64,000 bases of DNA. Source: Dyadobacter chenhuakuii. Its GTDB lineage: Bacteria > Bacteroidota > Bacteroidia > Cytophagales > Spirosomataceae. A program made the translations under genes and the position numbers. The notes beneath the pieces are model-generated. The model searched no databases. It had not been told where the DNA came from and saw nothing but the letters and a program-made list of their open reading frames with translations. The stretch is taken from contig NZ_CP098805.1 of NCBI RefSeq assembly GCF_023821985.2, positions 1,922,001 through 1,986,000 on the forward strand, given 5' to 3'. How positions within the stretch are numbered: the stretch's first letter is position 1; the number at the start of each line of letters is the position of its first letter. Positions 36,089-45,865 of this stretch are shown piece after piece.

Positions 36089-36105
36089 ACTCAAAAAATC
36101 TAATA

Positions 36106-39100
36106 ATGAAAAACTTATACTTCTTTTTAGCTGGGGCTGCTATGCTCGTCTCAGGACTTTTCATCAACGATTCTGGTCAGCCACCGATTTCAGAACTTCA
36201 AAAGGCTGCTCTGGTAACTTCGACACCAGCAAGCAAATCACAATCAATTGTTCCGTTCAAAAGAAAAAAGGCCGATAAAATAATGCTTTTTGCGCCGACA
36301 ATTTCTGCCACTAACACCTATGCACTTACCAACGACACGGGCTTGCCGGGCGCTTCTGTGGGGGACGAACTGGAATACACAGTGACCATCACCAATAGCG
36401 GCACGGACGCAAGCGGCGTCACTTTTACAGATCAGATCGATGCCAACACAACACTCGTTGCGGGATCCCTTAAAGTGAGTCCTATCGCTCAAAATGATGT
36501 TTACAATGCGATAGGAAATGTAGGACTGGACATTCCTGCGGGAAGCGGCGTGCTTGTCAATGACAGCAGCCCCAACGGTGCTTCCATCAGCATCGTGGGA
36601 TCCGGAGAAATTGCGACAAGCCAGGGAGGCGCAGTTACCATCGATTATAGCACGGGTGCTTTCACTTATTTACCGGCCGCAGGGTTCACCGGTAACGACA
36701 CATTTACCTACACATTGCAAAACGGATCGGGATTGACCTCGACAGCAACGGTCACCATTGCAACCACCAGCGCGATATGGTTCGTAAATTCTGCTGCAAG
36801 CGCCAGCGGCGAAAACGGAACACTGGCAAAGCCCTTTACTTCTCTGGCAGGGTTTGCAGCTATTAATGATGGCGCGGCGCTGCATCCGCAAGCGGGACAT
36901 TCCATTTTTCTATACGAGGGAAATTATACCGGACCTGTCTCGCTGCTCAACCAGCAAAAAGTAATTGGTCAGGGCGCTGGCGCGTCCTTGCTGGCGATCT
37001 CCGGATACAGCACGCCAAGTGGAAACAATCTTCTTCCCGCAACCGGCGGGAACCGCCCGGCATTAACAAGTTCGGGCGGTGCCAATGTGATTACTACTGC
37101 CGCTGCAAATACAATCCGCGGCCTCAACATCGGTAACTCGGGAGGAGCAAAAATTGCAGGATCAACAGCAGGACTGCTTACCATCAGCGAGATAGCCTTA
37201 ACCGGCAACGGCAGTGCGCTTAACCTAGCCAACGTTACGCTGGCAGCAGATTTTTCGGAACTATCTTCAAATGTCGGTTCAGGACCGGTTAGCCCGATTG
37301 ACATTTCATCCGTCGGCGGAAATTTGAAAATCGGCTCCGGAACAATTTCGTCGTCCAATGTTGCTGCTATTGACGTAGCAGGAAGCTCGCTGGGTCTTGA
37401 TGTTACATTGGCGGCGGTATCATGCAGCAATGCAGCCAAGGGCATCGCGGTTTCCGGCACTACGGGGACTTTTCAGATCACAGGGTCAGGCGCTACAGCC
37501 GGCTCGGGCGGAACGATCCAGAACATTTCCGCACGGGGTATTGAATTCACCAATGCGGCCGGTGTTACGCTGAACAACATTAACCTCATTAATGCCAATG
37601 GTTCAGATTCCGGGGGATGCGGAACATCCGATAATTCAGGATGCAACGCGGCTGTTTATGCCAATGTTGTGAATGGATTTAAATTAGAAAGAATCATTAT
37701 TACCGGCACCACAAACCAACACGGCATTAACCTGCGGGGCGTCAACAATCTGACTATCAGCAACAGTTCTGTGCAGAATGCAGGAAACGCTGCTACCGAA
37801 GGTGCTATTTTCGCCACAAATACAACCGGGACGGCTTCTATTACCAACTCCACTTTTGCAAACAGCACCATTGCTAATGCGCCTTCGGGGAGGGTTGCGT
37901 ATTTTGGAAATACAGACTCCAACTTATCGCTTCTGACTGTTGATAATTCCGATTTTACGGATTCCCCCAACAACGGCGGAATCCTGATGGAGGGTTACGG
38001 CAATTCGCAGATGAACTTGAAGATCACAGGCGGCAGCCAGTTTCTCAGATGCGAGACACAAGGCATAAAAATGATTTCCAATAATAATTCCCAGTTGGTG
38101 GGTGACATTCAGGGCGCAGTTGTGAATAACCTGGCGCTCAACGGTGTGACCCGGCTCACTTCAATTGGCATTGATTTGCAAAGTACGGGCACCTCATCAT
38201 TGAAATACAACATTATCGGAAACAATTTCCGTTGCAAAAATGGCACGGGGATCAACCTCAAGGTGAGCAACAATTCCACGCATGAAGGAACTGTGGACGG
38301 AAATACCGTGGTAAGTGATGGTGGCGGTGGATCCGGAATTTACTTTGATACGGAAGGCCCTACTGCAAAAGGGATTGTTAAGATCAGCAACAACACGGTG
38401 TCTGGCATCCTGAATGATTTTGGCATTGGGTTTTCGGGCTACGTTACGAATAGCAACACCAAAAGTGACTTGTCGATCATCGGAAATACGATCACAACCG
38501 GACCGAACGCTTTTAACGACATTGATGTCAATTTTATCTCAAGTTTTTCGGATAACCAGGGCAAACTCTGCACTTACATTGCTAGTAACAATGTAGCGGC
38601 GGCTACGGGCGTTGCCTTGCGCCTGCGTCCGGGTGCGCCCGGGAATCAGATCATTCTTCAGGGCGCGGGCAATACGCTCCAAGCAGTGTGGAGTGGGAAC
38701 GGGAATACGCCGCAAAATGCATTTCTACTCTCTGGCGGCTCAGGTACAACCAGTTACAATACAGGCCAGACCTGCGCAGTGCCTAATGTTTCGGCACTGA
38801 GAATCGCAGCAGAAGAAACGGCATTAAGACAAGGTTCGCTGGATGCTGACAATGTTTCAGATTCAATTCAATCAGCAACAGCAATTTCAGATACAAAGCC
38901 TGAGGGGAATACAAATGAACCCAATCAGGCAAATGAGGTTCAGTCCAATACCAGAACAGCAGCTTCTACGGCCGGCGAAACTGTTACTGTGAATGGCACC
39001 GGAAGTGGCTTTTCACTGCCTGCCGGTGCGAATGTGATCGTCAAATTCAAGGTGACGGTAAACAATGATATCCCCGTAACAACCTGCGAGGTCACCAACC

Positions 39101-41058
39101 AGGGATCTGTGAGCGGAAATGATTTTAGCACCGTCCTGACAGACGATCCCGGCGCGCCAGGATCGAGCGATCCTACTATTACAGCCATCGTTTCAGCACC
39201 GGTGATCAGTGCCTGCCCTACCAACCAGGTTGTAGACCCGGACGCTGGCGCCTGTACTGCAACCCTATCGCTTCCAGCGACCGTTGCAGGATGTCCTGCG
39301 CCAACAGTTGTATACAGCGTTTCGGGAAGTCCGATCACATTCCCCTATATTTTCCCCGCTGGCGTGACCACCGTGGAGGTGAACGCCTCTAACGGAATTG
39401 GAACGGATGCGACTTGCTCATTTACAGTGACGGTTACGCCAACCCCCGCGCCGGTAATCTCGCAGGATCCGCAGGATCAGCTGATTTGTGCCGGCCAGGA
39501 CGCTTCATTTACTGTGGCCGCAACGGGCGTAGTAACAAACTACCGGTGGCAGAAAAAGCCTTTTGGCGGCGCATTCTCAGATATTGATGCAAGCATGAAT
39601 CCGAGTGCAAACACAGCAACATTGGCATTGACAAATGTGCCGGTCACTGATAACAATTCGGAATATCAGTGCATTGTTTCCAATCCGTGCAATAGCGTCA
39701 CCTCAGCAGCAGCTACATTAACCGTCAACGAAATTACCGCTTCTACGATCTCAGGCACTGCGACTGTTGACCAGGGTGCGTCCGCTCCCGTGGTAACCTT
39801 TGGTGTAACCGGTGGAACGCTTCCCTATACTTTTACTTATAAAATCAATGATGGGACTGCAACGACAATAGCCACAGCCGGTGCGGCAACGACGGTTGGC
39901 GTTACTCAGTCTACCGCAAGCGTTGGTGTGTTCACCTATGAACTTGTCAGCGTCACCGACGCGCAGGGATGCACATTGACACCTGCGTCGGCACAGACAG
40001 CCGTCATCACAGTTGCTAATAGCTTAACAGCTTCTATATCAGCAGGAAGTTCTGCTTGCGTTGGTGCTGTTTCTCCACAAGTTACCTTCACGGCTGTTGA
40101 TGGTGTGGGGCCATTTACATTTACCTATAAGTTAAACGCCGGTCCCGACCTGCAAGTGACTACAACCGGAGCGAATACAACAGCCAGCGTTGCAGTTTCC
40201 ACCGCGGCAGCCGGAAGTTTTACCTATGAGCTGATCAATGTCAGTGGTGCAGGTGACGCAACGACAGCTGTTTCCGGACAAAGTGCTACTGTTGTTGTAA
40301 ATGAAACCCCAACCATTACATTAGGTCCGGATGCATACAGCTGTTCCTTTAATCTAAATACGTATTCGGTGGTTTTCACGGCTACGGCAGGCGCCACAGT
40401 CACAACTGATAAGGGCACGATTTCCGGAAATAGCGTGATCGATATACCGAGCAACGAGACGGCCGTTCTTACTGTTACAAAAGACGGATGTTCCAGTACA
40501 TTGTCCGTATTCCGTGACTGTACGCTCCCTGTCACACTCATCGATTTTTCGGCATCGCGCCAGGAAAACGCTGTGGTGTTAAAGTGGCGGACAAGTGAGG
40601 AAACAAACAGCGAAAAGTTTGAAATTGAGCGAAGTGTCACGGGAAAAAATTGGGAAACGATTGCGACAAAAAAATCCGGGGGCGAAAGCTCGGTGACCTT
40701 GAATTATACATTTAAAGATGATAGGCCTAATACAGGGGATAATTTTTACCGGTTAAAAATGATCGATACGGATCAGACTTTTGCATACAGCCATATCGTC
40801 TTTGTAGGTATTGAAGGAGCGCATCTTCTTGAAATTTACCCTAACCCGGTGTCAGATCTGTTATCTATCAAAACCAATTCGACGATTCAGATCAGCTCAG
40901 TTGAACTGCATAATGTCAAAGGCGTACAGGTTCACAAGTCACAAATCGGAACTGCGAAAACCGTTTCGGTCGGTAATTTGCCTGCTGGCATTTATGTTTT
41001 GTCAATTTATTATCAAAATGGAAAAATAGATCGTCAGAAAGTGCTGATCAGCAGATAA
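36106..41058 (+). CDS. Giant T9SS-exported surface protein with Ig-like, beta-helix and HYR domains
   Basis: A 1650-residue secreted protein. Order: signal peptide; a DUF11-type repeat (GDELEYTVTITNSG); a cadherin/Big-like domain (FTGNDTFTYTLQNG); a long right-handed beta-helix (about 225-830) rich in Asn/Ser/Gly; a HYR-like domain (about 1025-1115); an Ig-like domain (NYRWQKKP); two ~90-residue tandem repeats (each with TFTYK, later FTYEL); and a C-terminal T9SS domain with YPNPVSD. It is probably exported by type IX secretion and held on the cell surface as adhesin or glycan-binding protein. The end of the protein resembles that of the DUF4347/VCBS protein encoded at 16293. It follows the collar-protein operon closely. 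Confidence 0.85.
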   Translation: MKNLYFFLAGAAMLVSGLFINDSGQPPISELQKAALVTSTPASKSQSIVPFKRKKADKIMLFAPTISATNTYALTNDTGLPGASVGDELEYTVTITNSGTDASGVTFTDQIDANTTLVAGSLKVSPIAQNDVYNAIGNVGLDIPAGSGVLVNDSSPNGASISIVGSGEIATSQGGAVTIDYSTGAFTYLPAAGFTGNDTFTYTLQNGSGLTSTATVTIATTSAIWFVNSAASASGENGTLAKPFTSLAGFAAINDGAALHPQAGHSIFLYEGNYTGPVSLLNQQKVIGQGAGASLLAISGYSTPSGNNLLPATGGNRPALTSSGGANVITTAAANTIRGLNIGNSGGAKIAGSTAGLLTISEIALTGNGSALNLANVTLAADFSELSSNVGSGPVSPIDISSVGGNLKIGSGTISSSNVAAIDVAGSSLGLDVTLAAVSCSNAAKGIAVSGTTGTFQITGSGATAGSGGTIQNISARGIEFTNAAGVTLNNINLINANGSDSGGCGTSDNSGCNAAVYANVVNGFKLERIIITGTTNQHGINLRGVNNLTISNSSVQNAGNAATEGAIFATNTTGTASITNSTFANSTIANAPSGRVAYFGNTDSNLSLLTVDNSDFTDSPNNGGILMEGYGNSQMNLKITGGSQFLRCETQGIKMISNNNSQLVGDIQGAVVNNLALNGVTRLTSIGIDLQSTGTSSLKYNIIGNNFRCKNGTGINLKVSNNSTHEGTVDGNTVVSDGGGGSGIYFDTEGPTAKGIVKISNNTVSGILNDFGIGFSGYVTNSNTKSDLSIIGNTITTGPNAFNDIDVNFISSFSDNQGKLCTYIASNNVAAATGVALRLRPGAPGNQIILQGAGNTLQAVWSGNGNTPQNAFLLSGGSGTTSYNTGQTCAVPNVSALRIAAEETALRQGSLDADNVSDSIQSATAISDTKPEGNTNEPNQANEVQSNTRTAASTAGETVTVNGTGSGFSLPAGANVIVKFKVTVNNDIPVTTCEVTNQGSVSGNDFSTVLTDDPGAPGSSDPTITAIVSAPVISACPTNQVVDPDAGACTATLSLPATVAGCPAPTVVYSVSGSPITFPYIFPAGVTTVEVNASNGIGTDATCSFTVTVTPTPAPVISQDPQDQLICAGQDASFTVAATGVVTNYRWQKKPFGGAFSDIDASMNPSANTATLALTNVPVTDNNSEYQCIVSNPCNSVTSAAATLTVNEITASTISGTATVDQGASAPVVTFGVTGGTLPYTFTYKINDGTATTIATAGAATTVGVTQSTASVGVFTYELVSVTDAQGCTLTPASAQTAVITVANSLTASISAGSSACVGAVSPQVTFTAVDGVGPFTFTYKLNAGPDLQVTTTGANTTASVAVSTAAAGSFTYELINVSGAGDATTAVSGQSATVVVNETPTITLGPDAYSCSFNLNTYSVVFTATAGATVTTDKGTISGNSVIDIPSNETAVLTVTKDGCSSTLSVFRDCTLPVTLIDFSASRQENAVVLKWRTSEETNSEKFEIERSVTGKNWETIATKKSGGESSVTLNYTFKDDRPNTGDNFYRLKMIDTDQTFAYSHIVFVGIEGAHLLEIYPNPVSDLLSIKTNSTIQISSVELHNVKGVQVHKSQIGTAKTVSVGNLPAGIYVLSIYYQNGKIDRQKVLISR

Positions 41059-41120
41059 GCATTGGATGGAACGGACCACTGGGCCGTACAGATCAATCCA
41101 AAATTTTATGTAAAAAAACA

Positions 41121-41160
41121 AAAACCGTTGCAGGACATTCTTGCAGCGGTTTTCGTTTTT
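41121..41160 (+). terminator. Intrinsic terminator after the giant surface protein gene
   Basis: A 12-bp stem (AAAACCGTTGCA with TGCAGCGGTTTT, one G-U pair) around a 9-base loop, followed by CGTTTTT. It starts 62 bases after the stop of the 1650-residue protein gene. Confidence 0.8.
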
Positions 41161-41338
41161 AGCAGTCTTCCCTCCATGTCTGCTTTTGTGCATTTGCATA
41201 GTAAAAATTGTCCCGCGTCGGTGCTGTTTGGCACGAAAATTATCTAAGATCGCCTCTGATTAATTATGCCAACGTAGCCATGCTCTTTTAAAATTTAGTA
41301 CAAAAACAATGATTAATCTTCACTAAAACCATAAGACT

Positions 41339-41695
41339 ATGAACACGAAAACAATGTATCTGGCATTATCACTTTTGATTTCGGCTGGATCGCTCATGGC
41401 ACAATCCACGGCCACGCAGAAACAGGGAACAGAATCGAAACAGAAAGCCGCAACGGGCAGCCAGACCAGTAAGCAGGCACAGCAGAATAAGGGAGGAAGC
41501 GTAACCAGTGAGGCAACCACCGGCACCCCGCCCACGCATATCGACAAAACGAACAGCGTCCCGGCTGCCAGCAATCCGCAAAATACTGGTGTAAATTCAG
41601 CCAACAGGAAAAAATCGGGATCAACTGTCCAGGGTGGCAAGGACACAACGGGCAAAGGTTCCAGCAAATCTGGTCAACGGCCGGGAAATAGATAA
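41339..41695 (+). CDS. Small secreted low-complexity protein
   Basis: A 118-residue protein: a signal peptide (hydrophobic to about residue 21, AQS cleavage zone) followed by a mature part made almost only of Ser, Thr, Gln, Gly, Asn, Lys and Pro, with no Cys and almost no hydrophobic residues. It must be disordered. I recognise no family. Similar small STQG/Lys-rich exported proteins are common in Cytophagales but of unknown use. The frame has a well-placed start and stop and a perfect 21-bp terminator hairpin right after the stop, which supports a real gene. Confidence 0.7.
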   Translation: MNTKTMYLALSLLISAGSLMAQSTATQKQGTESKQKAATGSQTSKQAQQNKGGSVTSEATTGTPPTHIDKTNSVPAASNPQNTGVNSANRKKSGSTVQGGKDTTGKGSSKSGQRPGNR

Positions 41696-41697
41696 AG

Positions 41698-41745
41698 TAA
41701 AATATGGCGGGCCGCAAGGGATTTCTTGCGGCCCGCCATATTTTA
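41698..41745. terminator. Bidirectional hairpin terminator (perfect 21-bp stem)
   Basis: The arms 41698-41718 and 41725-41745 are exactly complementary around the 6-base loop GGATTT. It lies between two convergent genes, the small secreted protein and the DUF1264 lipoprotein. AT-rich ends supply short T-runs on both strands. Confidence 0.85.
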
Positions 41746-41781
41746 AATACACTAATATTGCATTGAGTATAGTCGGGGCGG

Positions 41782-42531
41782 TCAATGTTTATGGGCCGGG
41801 GAATCACTTTTATTTGTGATAACCAGTTGCCTGATCTCACCTTTCTCCCAGGCATTTGCGCCTGGATCAACCGCAGGAACGGGGATGTCCTTTCTGTTCT
41901 GTTTTTTCTTCTGTGACGAGATATTGAATCGCTTATCGCGATCAGCCAAAATGCCCGCGTTGAGTTGCCCTTCTTTCGTAAACCCCATCATGATCATTGG
42001 GGAACCAACAGGCAGTTCTTTTTCGAGATCGGTATGCCAGGTGTGGATGGTTTTGCCATAGGTAGATACCAGTTTTTCCATGAGCTCGTGTTCTGCAACT
42101 TCCGGTATGCCCGGTGCAATGAGTGATCCGGAACTGACTTCAAAGTGATGACTGTGCCATAATTTCTTCTCTTCCGGACTCAGGCGAGCAAACATTTTCG
42201 CGGTAATGATATATTCGACCCCCATGATCTTGGCATCCTTCCCGTTGCCATCAAAAATAATGGCCTGGTAAACATCCTCATTAATCTGGTTCACGTAATG
42301 GTGAGCCTCCATTTGTGAATTCATATTTCCATTGTAAAAATGGAACCCATCCAGGTAAGCATTGAACCCTTTCAGCGGGGTTTTATCCTGTATCAAATCC
42401 GCCCCTACATTTAGAGTCTTGTCTTTCGCAGACTTTTCATCGCCGGGCGCTTCCACATTCGATGATGAGTTTTTACCACCACAGCTTAGCAGGGCCAGTG
42501 TTAACGCACATAACGGAATGAGTTTATTCAT
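41782..42531 (-). CDS. DUF1264 (OBAP-like) lipoprotein
   Basis: A 249-residue protein with an N-terminal lipoprotein signal (LALLSCGG, lipid Cys at about 17). The mature part matches the DUF1264 family, related to plant oil-body-associated proteins: LKGFNAYLDGFHFYNG, MEAHHYVNQINEDVYQAIIFDG, then MGVEYIITAKMFARLSPEEKKLWHSH and HELMEKLVSTYGKTIHTWHTD. The biochemical role is unknown. It is the last gene of a minus-strand group with DUF4345 and SPW membrane proteins; spacing of 34 bases to the upstream gene suggests co-transcription. It ends at the shared hairpin at 41698-41745. Confidence 0.88.
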   Translation of the reverse strand: MNKLIPLCALTLALLSCGGKNSSSNVEAPGDEKSAKDKTLNVGADLIQDKTPLKGFNAYLDGFHFYNGNMNSQMEAHHYVNQINEDVYQAIIFDGNGKDAKIMGVEYIITAKMFARLSPEEKKLWHSHHFEVSSGSLIAPGIPEVAEHELMEKLVSTYGKTIHTWHTDLEKELPVGSPMIMMGFTKEGQLNAGILADRDKRFNISSQKKKQNRKDIPVPAVDPGANAWEKGEIRQLVITNKSDSPAHKH

Positions 42532-42565
42532 GGTTTATCCAATTTGAATCAAAGAGTTTTCTACA

Positions 42566-42973
42566 TTATATAACGTCTCGTTTTACCGGCAAGGCAATCT
42601 GTTTCTGCCAGTAAATAATCAGGATTGGCGACAGGAGCTCCAAAGCCAGAAAGCCGGTTATAAAAAGAGGCGGAACACCCAGATCGTAGATCGATATTAA
42701 TCTTCCGATCCCGCCCAGCCATACTGCACCGCAAACTACCCTGAAAGCGAATGTTTCTTTTTCTATAACCGGTATAACGCAATAGAAAGAAACGGCCACG
42801 GCAACGGACATGGCATTCAGGAAGCGAAGGTTACTATCCAAAACCAGGTCAGCAGGCAGCGCCTCAGAAAAAAGCGGATTGCGGATCCCCGACAACCCTA
42901 TAAGCCCGGATACCAGCGGGGCAACAGCCAGAATTCCAATAACGGCCTGAAGCGCTTTCTTGCTTTTGAACAT
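42566..42973 (-). CDS. DUF4345-type membrane protein
   Basis: A 135-residue integral membrane protein with four predicted hydrophobic helices (approximate starts 10, 52, 80, 103). The pattern, including DSNLRFLNAMSVAVAVSF and WLGGIGRLISIYDLGVPP, is that of DUF4345, a family without known function. It is 18 bases from the SPW protein gene upstream and 34 bases from the DUF1264 gene downstream, on the same strand, so the three may act together at the envelope. No catalytic motif is visible. Confidence 0.85.
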   Translation of the reverse strand: MFKSKKALQAVIGILAVAPLVSGLIGLSGIRNPLFSEALPADLVLDSNLRFLNAMSVAVAVSFYCVIPVIEKETFAFRVVCGAVWLGGIGRLISIYDLGVPPLFITGFLALELLSPILIIYWQKQIALPVKRDVI

Positions 42974-42991
42974 AAGTTAAATTGTAGATTG

Positions 42992-43369
42992 TTAACTGCG
43001 TTCCAGCGGGCTCTCCTGGGTTTCATGCGACGAGCGGGACGTTAGCAGCCCAGCCGTTGTTTCAAACAGGCCCAAAATAACGTGTGGCAGGTAAACCTGG
43101 TCTGCAAACCCGAGAATCCAGGGCGATGCAGCCAGCAGCAGACCTGTAACCACGTCCACATTCAAGTGTACATGCATGGGTAGGCTGCGGACCATGCCCC
43201 CTTCGTAGTCAGTAAAGAGTGACATCGTAATGGACATCGCTCCTACCGCAATCAGGACCCAGGTGGCAGCCGGAACTTCGTTGAAACCAACTATCCAGGG
43301 CATTGCTATGAACAAAATGCTCGTCGAATAATCGATGATGCTGTGTAATTTGGTGCTGATCATTTTCAT
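42992..43369 (-). CDS. SPW-repeat membrane protein
   Basis: A 125-residue integral membrane protein with four hydrophobic segments arranged as two repeats. Each repeat starts with the family motif: MPWIVGFNE in the first, SPWILGFAD in the second. The C-terminal 15 residues are hydrophilic. SPW-repeat proteins have no assigned biochemical role. It is probably the first gene of a three-gene minus-strand operon (SPW, DUF4345, DUF1264). The start ATG at 43369 is preceded in frame by no better candidate; an internal ATG two codons later (MISTKLHS) is possible. Confidence 0.85.
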   Translation of the reverse strand: MKMISTKLHSIIDYSTSILFIAMPWIVGFNEVPAATWVLIAVGAMSITMSLFTDYEGGMVRSLPMHVHLNVDVVTGLLLAASPWILGFADQVYLPHVILGLFETTAGLLTSRSSHETQESPLERS

Positions 43370-43440
43370 AGGATGAAGTGTTTAGTCTGTGACAGATCGA
43401 ATAGATCGGTGCTTTACTAAAAATTATGCCAGCAGAATTG

Positions 43441-43478
43441 CAAAAAAAAGCTGGCGGCCACATCCGTGACCGCCAGCC
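43441..43478 (-). terminator. Intrinsic terminator of the DUF4142 gene
   Basis: On the minus strand an 11-bp stem (arms at 43467-43477 and 43450-43460, one mismatch) is followed by eight T residues. It lies 21 bases after the stop of the gene at 43499. Confidence 0.88.
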
Positions 43479-43498
43479 TCAAAAACGCTTACCAAAAA

Positions 43499-44083
43499 TT
43501 ATTTTGTCCTATCAAGCGTTTTAACATGCTCGGCATGTGCTTTGATCACCGGCAAAGTTTTGTCGATGAAAGCTTTCAGCTCTGCGTCTTTCACTTCTTT
43601 CTGCGCATCTTCGAAAAGTTTCACTGTTGCATCGTGATCCTTCTTCATTTGCGATATATAAGCTTTATCAAAATCGCTTCCGGTTTTGCCGCCAAGGTCA
43701 GCAGCTGCTTTTTGTTTCTCTGCATTTGGCGCAGCAGGCAGCGTGATATTCTTGTTACCGGCCAACGTTTTAAGCTCATCATTTGCTTTTGAATGGTCTG
43801 TGATCATTTGTTTTGCAAATTCCTTCACTTTTGGGTCGGTTGCTTTGTCGGCTGCAATTTTGCTCAATGCAACTTCCGCCATTCCTCCATTCGCTGCCTC
43901 TACGGCAAATTCAGCGTCATCTTCGGCAACGGCCGATGCGGAGTCGCTTGCAGCAGTGTCGGCAACAGCCTCATTGGTGCTGTCTGCTAATTCGGTAGTG
44001 TCCGTGGTGTCGGTAGATTTGGATCCGCAGCCCCATAGCATTGCTACGGTTGCCAGCGCCATAAATGTTGATGCAATTTTCAT
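43499..44083 (-). CDS. DUF4142-type secreted/lipid-anchored protein
   Basis: A 194-residue protein with a lipobox-like signal (MLWGCGSKS, Cys at about 19), an acidic Asp/Thr/Ser linker (about 22-60), and a C-terminal four-helix DUF4142 domain (EDDAEFAVEAANGGMAEVAL, KEFAKQMITDHSKANDELK, FDKAYISQMKKDHDATVKLF). The domain is ferritin-like in shape and common as stress-induced periplasmic protein in Bacteroidota; it lacks obvious iron ligands. Function is unknown. It has its own terminator and a 231-base upstream region shared with the divergent gene at 44315. Confidence 0.9.
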   Translation of the reverse strand: MKIASTFMALATVAMLWGCGSKSTDTTDTTELADSTNEAVADTAASDSASAVAEDDAEFAVEAANGGMAEVALSKIAADKATDPKVKEFAKQMITDHSKANDELKTLAGNKNITLPAAPNAEKQKAAADLGGKTGSDFDKAYISQMKKDHDATVKLFEDAQKEVKDAELKAFIDKTLPVIKAHAEHVKTLDRTK

Positions 44084-44314
44084 TAGTAATGATTGTTTAA
44101 GTGGTGATAAAACTGCGTGCCGGACTTACCAGCACAGGTCACAACCCAATGTAAAAAAGCATGCCTACCACGTGACAATCACAATGAAGCCAACATTATC
44201 CTTGAAAAAGCCATTTGTGCATCGGGCCAATTATCAAATTGTTAAGCTTTGCAAATCCATCTGCTCCTCGATTGCCGGTATCTATTTTTGTTTTTCAACA
44301 CTCAAAACATTAAG

Positions 44315-45805
44315 ATGAAAAACAAACCTTTACTCGCACTGACAATGCTGTCGGTAGCCCTGAATAGTTGTACGGATCATTTTCCGCAGGAGCCGCAAAC
44401 GCCGGTGGCATTTAAAGAAGTGGCTTCTATTGACCTTGGAGGAACCGCTGCGTCCGAAATCTCAGCATATGATCCTGCATCGCGCCGGCTTTTCACGGTG
44501 AACAATGAGTCTGCTGCAAAAGTAGATGTAATGGATCTTTCCGCATTTCCGGTCGTATCCAAGTTGCAATCCATCGATATTTCCTCACTGGGTGGCGTTG
44601 CCAACAGCGTTGCCGTGTCCGACGGGAAACTGGCGATTGCGTTGGAAGCAACCAATAAGCAGGCAAACGGAAGCGTAATTGTGATAAATACGGCTACGCT
44701 GGCGACGATCAAGCAAGTTACTGTTGGCGCGTTGCCTGATATGGTTACTTTTAGTCCGGACGGAAAATACATTGTAACGGCCAACGAAGGTGAGCCAAAT
44801 GCAGATTACACGGTTGATCCTGAGGGCTCTGTTTCTATTATTAATGTTAATGAGAATTATAGCGTAAAAACTTTGTCGTTTGGCTCATTTGCTTCGTCTT
44901 ACAACCAGCTGGCTGCTGACGGCTTCCGTGTTTTCGGTCCGGGTGCCAGCTTTGCACAAGACATTGAGCCCGAATACGTTGCGATTTCGGGTGATTCTAA
45001 AAAAGCTTTTGTAACACTACAAGAAAACAACGGTATCGCTGAACTGGATCTGACTTCCGGAACAATTTTGAAGCTGCACCCGCTCGGCACAAAGGACATC
45101 AGCAAACTGGTGAACGCAATGGATGCCAGCGATAAAGACAGCAAAGTAGCATTGGCTACCTGGCCTGTAAGATCATTCTACCTGCCAGACGCGATCGCGC
45201 CATTCAGCGTGAACGGCTCGGACTATCTGATTACAGCCAACGAGGGCGATGCCCGCGAGTACACTGCCTTTGACGAGCAGAAGCGCGTTAGCGCACTTAA
45301 ACTTGACGCTACTGCGTTCCCGGACGCGGTTAACCTGCAAAAACCTGAAAATCTTGGGCGTCTGCGTGTAACCAGCACGCGTGGTGATATCGACAATGAT
45401 GGTGATTACGACGTGCTATATGGCTTTGGCGGTCGTGGATTCAGTATTTTTAATGCTGCCAGCGGTCAATTGGTTTTTGACTCCGGAAGCATGCTGGAAC
45501 AGGAGGCAATTCAGGCTGGTATTTATGATGATGACCGCTCGGATGACAAAGGCGTTGAGCCGGAAGGTGTCACAATAGGCATGATCGATAATAAGCCCGT
45601 TGCTTTCATTGCACTTGAACGTGTGGATGCTGTTGCGGCCTATGACCTGAGCAATCCCATGGCTCCCAAATTCCTTCAGATGATCAAAACCGGGGATGCT
45701 CCCGAAGGCGTTCTCTACATTGCACCGGCAAAGAGCCCAAATGGCAAAGGCGTGCTGGTAACAAGCAATGAAGGCGATGGAACAGTAAAGTTCTATCAAA
45801 TCTGA
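44315..45805 (+). CDS. Choice-of-anchor I domain lipoprotein (beta-propeller)
   Basis: A 496-residue exported protein. The N-terminus is a lipoprotein signal ending in LNSCTDH. The rest is the choice-of-anchor I domain, a beta-propeller related to alkaline-phosphatase-associated proteins: SEISAYDPASRRLFTVNNES, DMVTFSPDGKYIVTANEGEP, YLITANEGDAREY, GVEPEGVTIG and the end LVTSNEGDGTVKF. The repeated TANEGD/TSNEGD loops are typical. The role is unknown; similar proteins are thought to act in extracellular phosphatase/nuclease systems. ATG 44315 is preferred over upstream TTG starts because the signal peptide begins here. Confidence 0.88.
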   Translation: MKNKPLLALTMLSVALNSCTDHFPQEPQTPVAFKEVASIDLGGTAASEISAYDPASRRLFTVNNESAAKVDVMDLSAFPVVSKLQSIDISSLGGVANSVAVSDGKLAIALEATNKQANGSVIVINTATLATIKQVTVGALPDMVTFSPDGKYIVTANEGEPNADYTVDPEGSVSIINVNENYSVKTLSFGSFASSYNQLAADGFRVFGPGASFAQDIEPEYVAISGDSKKAFVTLQENNGIAELDLTSGTILKLHPLGTKDISKLVNAMDASDKDSKVALATWPVRSFYLPDAIAPFSVNGSDYLITANEGDAREYTAFDEQKRVSALKLDATAFPDAVNLQKPENLGRLRVTSTRGDIDNDGDYDVLYGFGGRGFSIFNAASGQLVFDSGSMLEQEAIQAGIYDDDRSDDKGVEPEGVTIGMIDNKPVAFIALERVDAVAAYDLSNPMAPKFLQMIKTGDAPEGVLYIAPAKSPNGKGVLVTSNEGDGTVKFYQI

Positions 45806-45865
45806 TTGGCGCAAAGGTTCTATTCTGCGCAATGCTCCTGTTTTTTGGATAAATTCCTTCTAAGA

